Shown here in pieces: positions 60,523 through 64,000 of a stretch of 64,000 nucleotides of DNA. The number at the start of each line of letters is the position of its first letter. Positions within the stretch are counted from its first letter, which is position 1. Position numbers and translations under genes: made by a program. Under the pieces are notes generated by a model, which made no database searches, was not told the DNA's origin, and was given only the letters and a program-made list of their open reading frames with translations. The stretch is taken from assembly GCA_965221105.1 (NCBI GenBank), contig OZ244871.1:186001-250000 (forward strand), read 5' to 3'. This DNA is from GM7GCV1 sp965221105 (GTDB lineage: Bacteria > Pseudomonadota > Gammaproteobacteria > Pseudomonadales > GM7GCV1).

Positions 60523-61446
60523 ATGGTTAGAACGATGATGCCACAAAAAATAGTACTACTGACCGCACTGGTACTGACAGGTGTGTTGTTTGTGACAGAT
60601 TCTGTTTCAACGGCCTATGCTGAAGACAGCGCAATTGAAAAAAAATCCCTGCCTTTGCACGCGGCGTACCATCGAGTATTACCGCTTAGGGGTGGTTCAA
60701 ACTTTAGAGATTTGGGAGGTTACCTCACTGATAGTGGCAAGCGCGTGGTACGCGGCAAACTATTTCGGTCTGGCGTGATGTCCTCTCTCACCAATGAAGA
60801 TCAGCTCTATCTCAATCAATATGACTTCAAGACCGTAGTCGATCTTCGATCGAGCGAAGAAATAGCGTTATTCCCCAATCATTGGGCGAAGGAGTCGGAC
60901 ATCGATTTCCTTTCCGTCGATTACGACATCGTAAGGCTCACCGAGGACCTGATAAAGAAGCATGGAGGCCGACCAAGCATGGAACAGGGCTACCCTGAAA
61001 TGTCCAAAATGATCGCCCCGCAATTAAAGTTGTTTTTTGAGCGGTTAGTCGACGAACAGGTACCTTTAGTTGTAAATTGTTCCGCCGGACAGGACCGAAC
61101 GGGTATAGCCTCTGCTTTATTACTCAGCGTGCTCGGTGTCCCAAGAGAAGTCATTATTGAAGACTACATGCTTTCAAGTGATTTTCGCAGGCCGGAAAAC
61201 GAATTAATCGGCCTGGACGAGCAAACTGCTCAGGACAGCGAATTTATGCAGATGGCCCTTCGCTACCAACCGGAAGGTGAGCATACACGGGCTCAACCAT
61301 TAAAAACATCGGATGGCACCCCATATCTTGTGTACGCACTCAACGCCATTGAATCCGAATATGGAAGCACAAACGCTTACGTGGTGAATGCTCTGGGTAT
61401 AGATCAAAATGATCTCAACCGTCTAAGAACACTGTATCTGGAATAG
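60523..61446 (+). CDS. Exported tyrosine-protein phosphatase
   Basis: A 307-residue protein with a signal peptide (KIVLLTALVLTGVLFVTDSV, likely cleavage after AYA) and a DSP-like phosphatase domain: LPLRGGSNFRDLGGYLTDSG (family start), VVDLRSSEEIALFPNHW and the P-loop VVNCSAGQDRTGIASALLL. The loop has the CxxxxxR of tyrosine/dual-specificity phosphatases, with N in place of the usual H before the cysteine. The enzyme should act in the periplasm or outside on phosphotyrosine or small phosphates. An ATG at 60535 is an alternative start. It is first in a plus-strand cluster with the dehydrogenase, reductase and membrane gene (gap 27 bases). Confidence 0.9.
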   Translation: MVRTMMPQKIVLLTALVLTGVLFVTDSVSTAYAEDSAIEKKSLPLHAAYHRVLPLRGGSNFRDLGGYLTDSGKRVVRGKLFRSGVMSSLTNEDQLYLNQYDFKTVVDLRSSEEIALFPNHWAKESDIDFLSVDYDIVRLTEDLIKKHGGRPSMEQGYPEMSKMIAPQLKLFFERLVDEQVPLVVNCSAGQDRTGIASALLLSVLGVPREVIIEDYMLSSDFRRPENELIGLDEQTAQDSEFMQMALRYQPEGEHTRAQPLKTSDGTPYLVYALNAIESEYGSTNAYVVNALGIDQNDLNRLRTLYLE

Positions 61447-61473
61447 AAGCAAAGCTCGCGAGAAATCTGTCAG

Positions 61474-62280
61474 ATGTCAATTAGAGAACTTGAAGATCGA
61501 GTCATTGTCATAACGGGAGCTGGAAAGGGGTTAGGCAAAGCGCTGGCTCTTGGTCTGCATGATCGAGGCGCAAGAGTGGCGCTAATTGCTCGGAGTGAAC
61601 ATCCGATCAGTGAAATTGCAGACAGTTTGGGCAGTCACGCAATAGCTGTACCCACTGATATAGGCGATCCAGACTCCGTTAGATCTGCATTTAAACGTGT
61701 GGGCGAAACCTTTGGCTACATTGATGCATTAATTAACAATGCAGCAGTTTATCCCAACATCGATATAGCAACAGCATCAGACCAAGACCTGCAGGCTGTT
61801 TACAATACCAACCTATTGGGGCTGTCATATTGCATTAGAGAATCCATCCCCTGGATGGATAAACAAAACAGGGGCATGATTATCAATATGTCCTCTGAAT
61901 CCGTATTGGATCCGATGCCCTATGTAGCAAGTTATTCCGCGAGTAAGTCTGCAGTCGAAACCCTGGGAAGAGGCTTAAAGCTCGAACTTTCCGAAAGGAA
62001 CATCCGCCTTACGTCGTTGCGGCTGGGAAATCTTGCAAATCCAGACAGCACTTTCGATTTTGACTCAGAGATCAACAAAAAATTTATTGAAGCTGGTACA
62101 AAATATGGAATGTTTGCCAAAATGGGCGCGCAAGGCATTGATTTATCTACCGCCGTTTCAACCGTCACATTTCTGTTGAATCTGCCAGAGGACTCAATCA
62201 TAGACTTGTTGGAACTGCGTTCGGCGCCAACCAAAACCATGACAGAAAACCCCGAGTTTTCTGAAAGTGATAAATATTAA
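61474..62280 (+). CDS. SDR family oxidoreductase
   Basis: This 268-residue short-chain dehydrogenase has ITGAGKGLGKALALGL (cofactor loop), LIARSEH after strand two (R and S favour NADP), INNAAVYPN, the catalytic serine in INMSSESV, and YSASKSAVETLGR with intact Y and K. It differs from the SDR at 13843, whose lysine is altered. The reaction is reversible oxidation of a hydroxyl group with NAD(P). The last 14 bases overlap the aldo-keto reductase start (GTG 62267), so the two are translationally coupled. Confidence 0.92.
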   Translation: MSIRELEDRVIVITGAGKGLGKALALGLHDRGARVALIARSEHPISEIADSLGSHAIAVPTDIGDPDSVRSAFKRVGETFGYIDALINNAAVYPNIDIATASDQDLQAVYNTNLLGLSYCIRESIPWMDKQNRGMIINMSSESVLDPMPYVASYSASKSAVETLGRGLKLELSERNIRLTSLRLGNLANPDSTFDFDSEINKKFIEAGTKYGMFAKMGAQGIDLSTAVSTVTFLLNLPEDSIIDLLELRSAPTKTMTENPEFSESDKY

Positions 62281-63298
62281 GCAGGTACCAGGATTGGAAA
62301 AAAAACAATTGGGTGTACATGGCCCCAACATTACGCCGCTTGGATTGGGCGTTATGTGTATGTCTGGAGACTACAATAACGGAGTTCGTGATGACAAAAA
62401 GAGCGCAGAGGTTCTAAATTCTGCTTTGGATTTGGGAGTCCAAATGCTTGATACATCTGACCTCTATGGCAGAGGGCACAATGAGCAGTTGATTTCTGCG
62501 GCAGTTGGCTCTCGATACAAAGATGCTTTTCTCGCGACCAAATTTGGATTTGTATACGATGAAGTACAAAAGAACGTTAGTGTTTCGGGCAAGCCCGAGT
62601 ACGTGCGCGCATGCTGTGACGCCTCATTGCAGAGACTAAAGGCTGATTGTATCGATCTTTACTACACGCACCGCACCGACCCCAACACGCCCATCGAAGA
62701 TACTGTCGAAGCGATGGCAGATTTGGTCAAACAAGGCAAAGTGAAACATATTGGTTTATCGGAAGCATCACCAAATACTATTCGTCGGGCGGCCGCCGTA
62801 CATCCAATTACCGCGGTACAATCCGAATATTCCATATTTTCACGTGAAATTGAGGAAGAAGTTTTACCTACCTGCCGTGAAGTGGGAGCAGCGCTGGTGG
62901 CATACTGCCCCCTCGGTCGAGGTTTATTAACCGGCGGACTGCGATCGTTCAGTGAAACAGATATGCGCGTCCGCTCCTCAGAACGTTTTATTGGTGATCA
63001 CCTGGATAAGAACCTGGAGCTCGTTCAACGTATAGTTGAGTTGGCGAATGCTCGTGAAGCCACGGCGGCGCAATTGGCTCTGGCCTGGTTACTCGCACAA
63101 GGAGAAGATATTTTTCCAATCTTTGGCACAACCAGAATGGAAAATTTGACTGCCAACCTTGCTGCATTGGATATCCAGCTATCGGCAGGTGAGTTAACTG
63201 AGCTTTCAGCACTATCCAAACAGGTCAGTGGCACACGATACCATCAAAGCATTGAAGAAATGAGTCTGATCGATACACCGGAACGAGCATCTATTTAG
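62267..63298 (+). CDS. Aldo/keto reductase
   Basis: A 343-residue TIM-barrel oxidoreductase starting at GTG 62267. It shows PLGLGVMCMSGDYNN, the catalytic tetrad region MLDTSDLYGRGHNEQL (D and Y), FLATKFGF (K), DLYYTHRTDPNTPIEDTVEA (H), the NADP-binding GLSEAS and the C-terminal PIFGTTRMENLTANLAALD. It reduces aldehydes or ketones with NADPH. With the preceding SDR it probably processes the same carbonyl intermediate. It ends 18 bases before the membrane gene. Confidence 0.92.
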   Translation: MINIKQVPGLEKKQLGVHGPNITPLGLGVMCMSGDYNNGVRDDKKSAEVLNSALDLGVQMLDTSDLYGRGHNEQLISAAVGSRYKDAFLATKFGFVYDEVQKNVSVSGKPEYVRACCDASLQRLKADCIDLYYTHRTDPNTPIEDTVEAMADLVKQGKVKHIGLSEASPNTIRRAAAVHPITAVQSEYSIFSREIEEEVLPTCREVGAALVAYCPLGRGLLTGGLRSFSETDMRVRSSERFIGDHLDKNLELVQRIVELANAREATAAQLALAWLLAQGEDIFPIFGTTRMENLTANLAALDIQLSAGELTELSALSKQVSGTRYHQSIEEMSLIDTPERASI

Positions 63299-63315
63299 AG
63301 ACGAGGTACAATCAA

Positions 63316-63825
63316 TTGAGTTTTGTTGAACACTCTATCATCTGGGCAAGAGGCGAAATTGTAGAGGGAAACATAATTGCAATTGTCGGCATTCTTTCAA
63401 TTCTCGTAGCTCTACTTTGCTGGAAATTAGGCGGTACGCCTGGAGTCAGGGCTATGTTCATACCAATATTGATTTACGGATTGGTTTTAACCCAGTCTGG
63501 CGTTTCCAGTCACATGAAAAATAACGCTCTGATTGATCACTACAAGGAGATTTACGAGTCTCCCTCAGTCGAATTTATTCACAATGAAAAAGATCGCGTC
63601 GAAAGCTACACTACTCTTTTTAAAGCGGTCATGATTGGCGCACTAATTAGCTTTCTGTTGGCCGTTGCTCTGTTCTGGTTTTCGCTGAATCCTCATGTTC
63701 GAGCGGTAGCAATTATGTTGTCGCTGTTCGGAACGTCTGCCTTAACTATCGATTTTTTTGCCAAGGAACGCGCAGATGTCTACTACTCGGCCATTCAAGC
63801 AGAATTAGCAGATCCAGTAAAATAA
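63316..63825 (+). CDS. Integral membrane protein, four helices, unknown function
   Basis: A 169-residue protein from TTG 63316. It has helices at about 18-37 (NIIAIVGILSILVALLCW), 45-60 (AMFIPILIYGLVLTQ), 104-123 (AVMIGALISFLLAVALFWFS) and 128-145 (AVAIMLSLFGTSALTIDFF), with a soluble loop of about 40 residues in the middle (YKEIYESPSVEFIHNEKDRV). It looks complete and is the last gene of the cluster. No family is assigned. Confidence 0.7.
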   Translation: MSFVEHSIIWARGEIVEGNIIAIVGILSILVALLCWKLGGTPGVRAMFIPILIYGLVLTQSGVSSHMKNNALIDHYKEIYESPSVEFIHNEKDRVESYTTLFKAVMIGALISFLLAVALFWFSLNPHVRAVAIMLSLFGTSALTIDFFAKERADVYYSAIQAELADPVK

Positions 63826-63913
63826 CCCGGACACTTTGTATTTACCCCCCGAAAGAAGTGCAGCGAGCATCGCTGCTTACCCTCAACAGAAGTGAATTTG
63901 TCATAAAATTTCG

Positions 63914-64000
63914 GTAACTACTCGCCCCCTTCTCCTGCTTGATCATTTCGGCGGCGGCGCCGTTGAGGGCGATCTGGATGGCGGTCAGCGGGTTGGAGCC
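63914..64000 (-). mobile_element. IS66 right end, continuing beyond the window
   Basis: Begins GTAACTACTCGCCCCCTTCT, the reverse complement of the IS66 right terminus with the last TnpC codons (GSNPLTAIQIALNGA). The element extends past base 64000. Confidence 0.8.

Noticed and set aside
1..64000. tRNA, rRNA or riboswitch genes
   Set aside because: I found no cloverleaf-like sequence with a conserved TTCGA arm, no rRNA segments and no known riboswitch core in the intergenic regions.

Overview
The window looks like a chromosomal piece of a marine- or host-associated gammaproteobacterium. This is inferred from a FadE-like double-domain acyl-CoA dehydrogenase, acyl-CoA ligases, a large TonB-dependent receptor and the codon usage; no rRNA or other taxonomic marker is present. 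Three gene layers are interleaved. The first is a set of native-looking metabolic genes for activation and oxidation of an organic acid or lipid-like compound: acyl-CoA ligases (1-1095, 44390-46045), short-chain dehydrogenases (13843-14676, 61474-62280), TonB receptor (14839-17298), carboxymuconolactone-decarboxylase-like protein (50907-51668), fused acyl-CoA dehydrogenase (52089-54437), and a coupled phosphatase / dehydrogenase / aldo-keto reductase / membrane-protein cluster (60523-63825).

The second layer is a dense defence and toxin-antitoxin island, part of it intact and part of it wreckage. Intact-looking members are Fic (1491-2597), a two-gene AlbA/HATPase + TrlF(Ppl)-type ATPase operon (3892-7795), two overlapping DUF262 genes (18235-22429), an HNH protein (23169-24230), a HigA antitoxin, a HicB-like protein, a DUF433 antitoxin, an AAA/DUF4143 ATPase, a SIR2 + GIY-YIG pair (42141-43416), VapBC (46717-47348), RhuM-Fic (49200-50195) and AbiEi (57736-58524). 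Broken members include a GHKL ATPase, a JAB/E1 protein, an AAA ATPase, two HsdR N-termini, a type ISP-like N-terminus, a HigB toxin, a Cas9 C-terminal remnant, a PIN toxin stub, DUF3800 and AbiEii.

The third layer is a very large load of insertion sequences, almost all decayed and often nested: IS21, IS30, IS630, IS4 with a DruA-like domain, IS66 (about ten pieces, several of them miniature forms), IS1380, IS1634, IS110/IS1111, IS1595, IS256, IS5, a TnpB element, and an unassigned element with TCAGACGTCCTGACCTC ends. Fragments of housekeeping genes (hemB, lysE) lie stranded between them.

The most notable structures are: a 5.86-kb IS66-bounded unit with a clean 8-bp target duplication that carries an AbiE system; a TnpB gene inside an element with 23-bp terminal inverted repeats and an 8-bp target duplication that splits abiEii; an 823-bp mosaic of IS scraps between perfect 32-bp inverted repeats, abutted by an IS1111-type element; a tandem array (10.5-13.4 kb) of four small coiled-coil/transmembrane genes, three of them apparently leaderless, differing by whole heptads; and a duplicated acyl-CoA ligase 3' end plus palindromic miniature element flanking the VapBC region. 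All family names come from reading the translations by eye; no database search was run.
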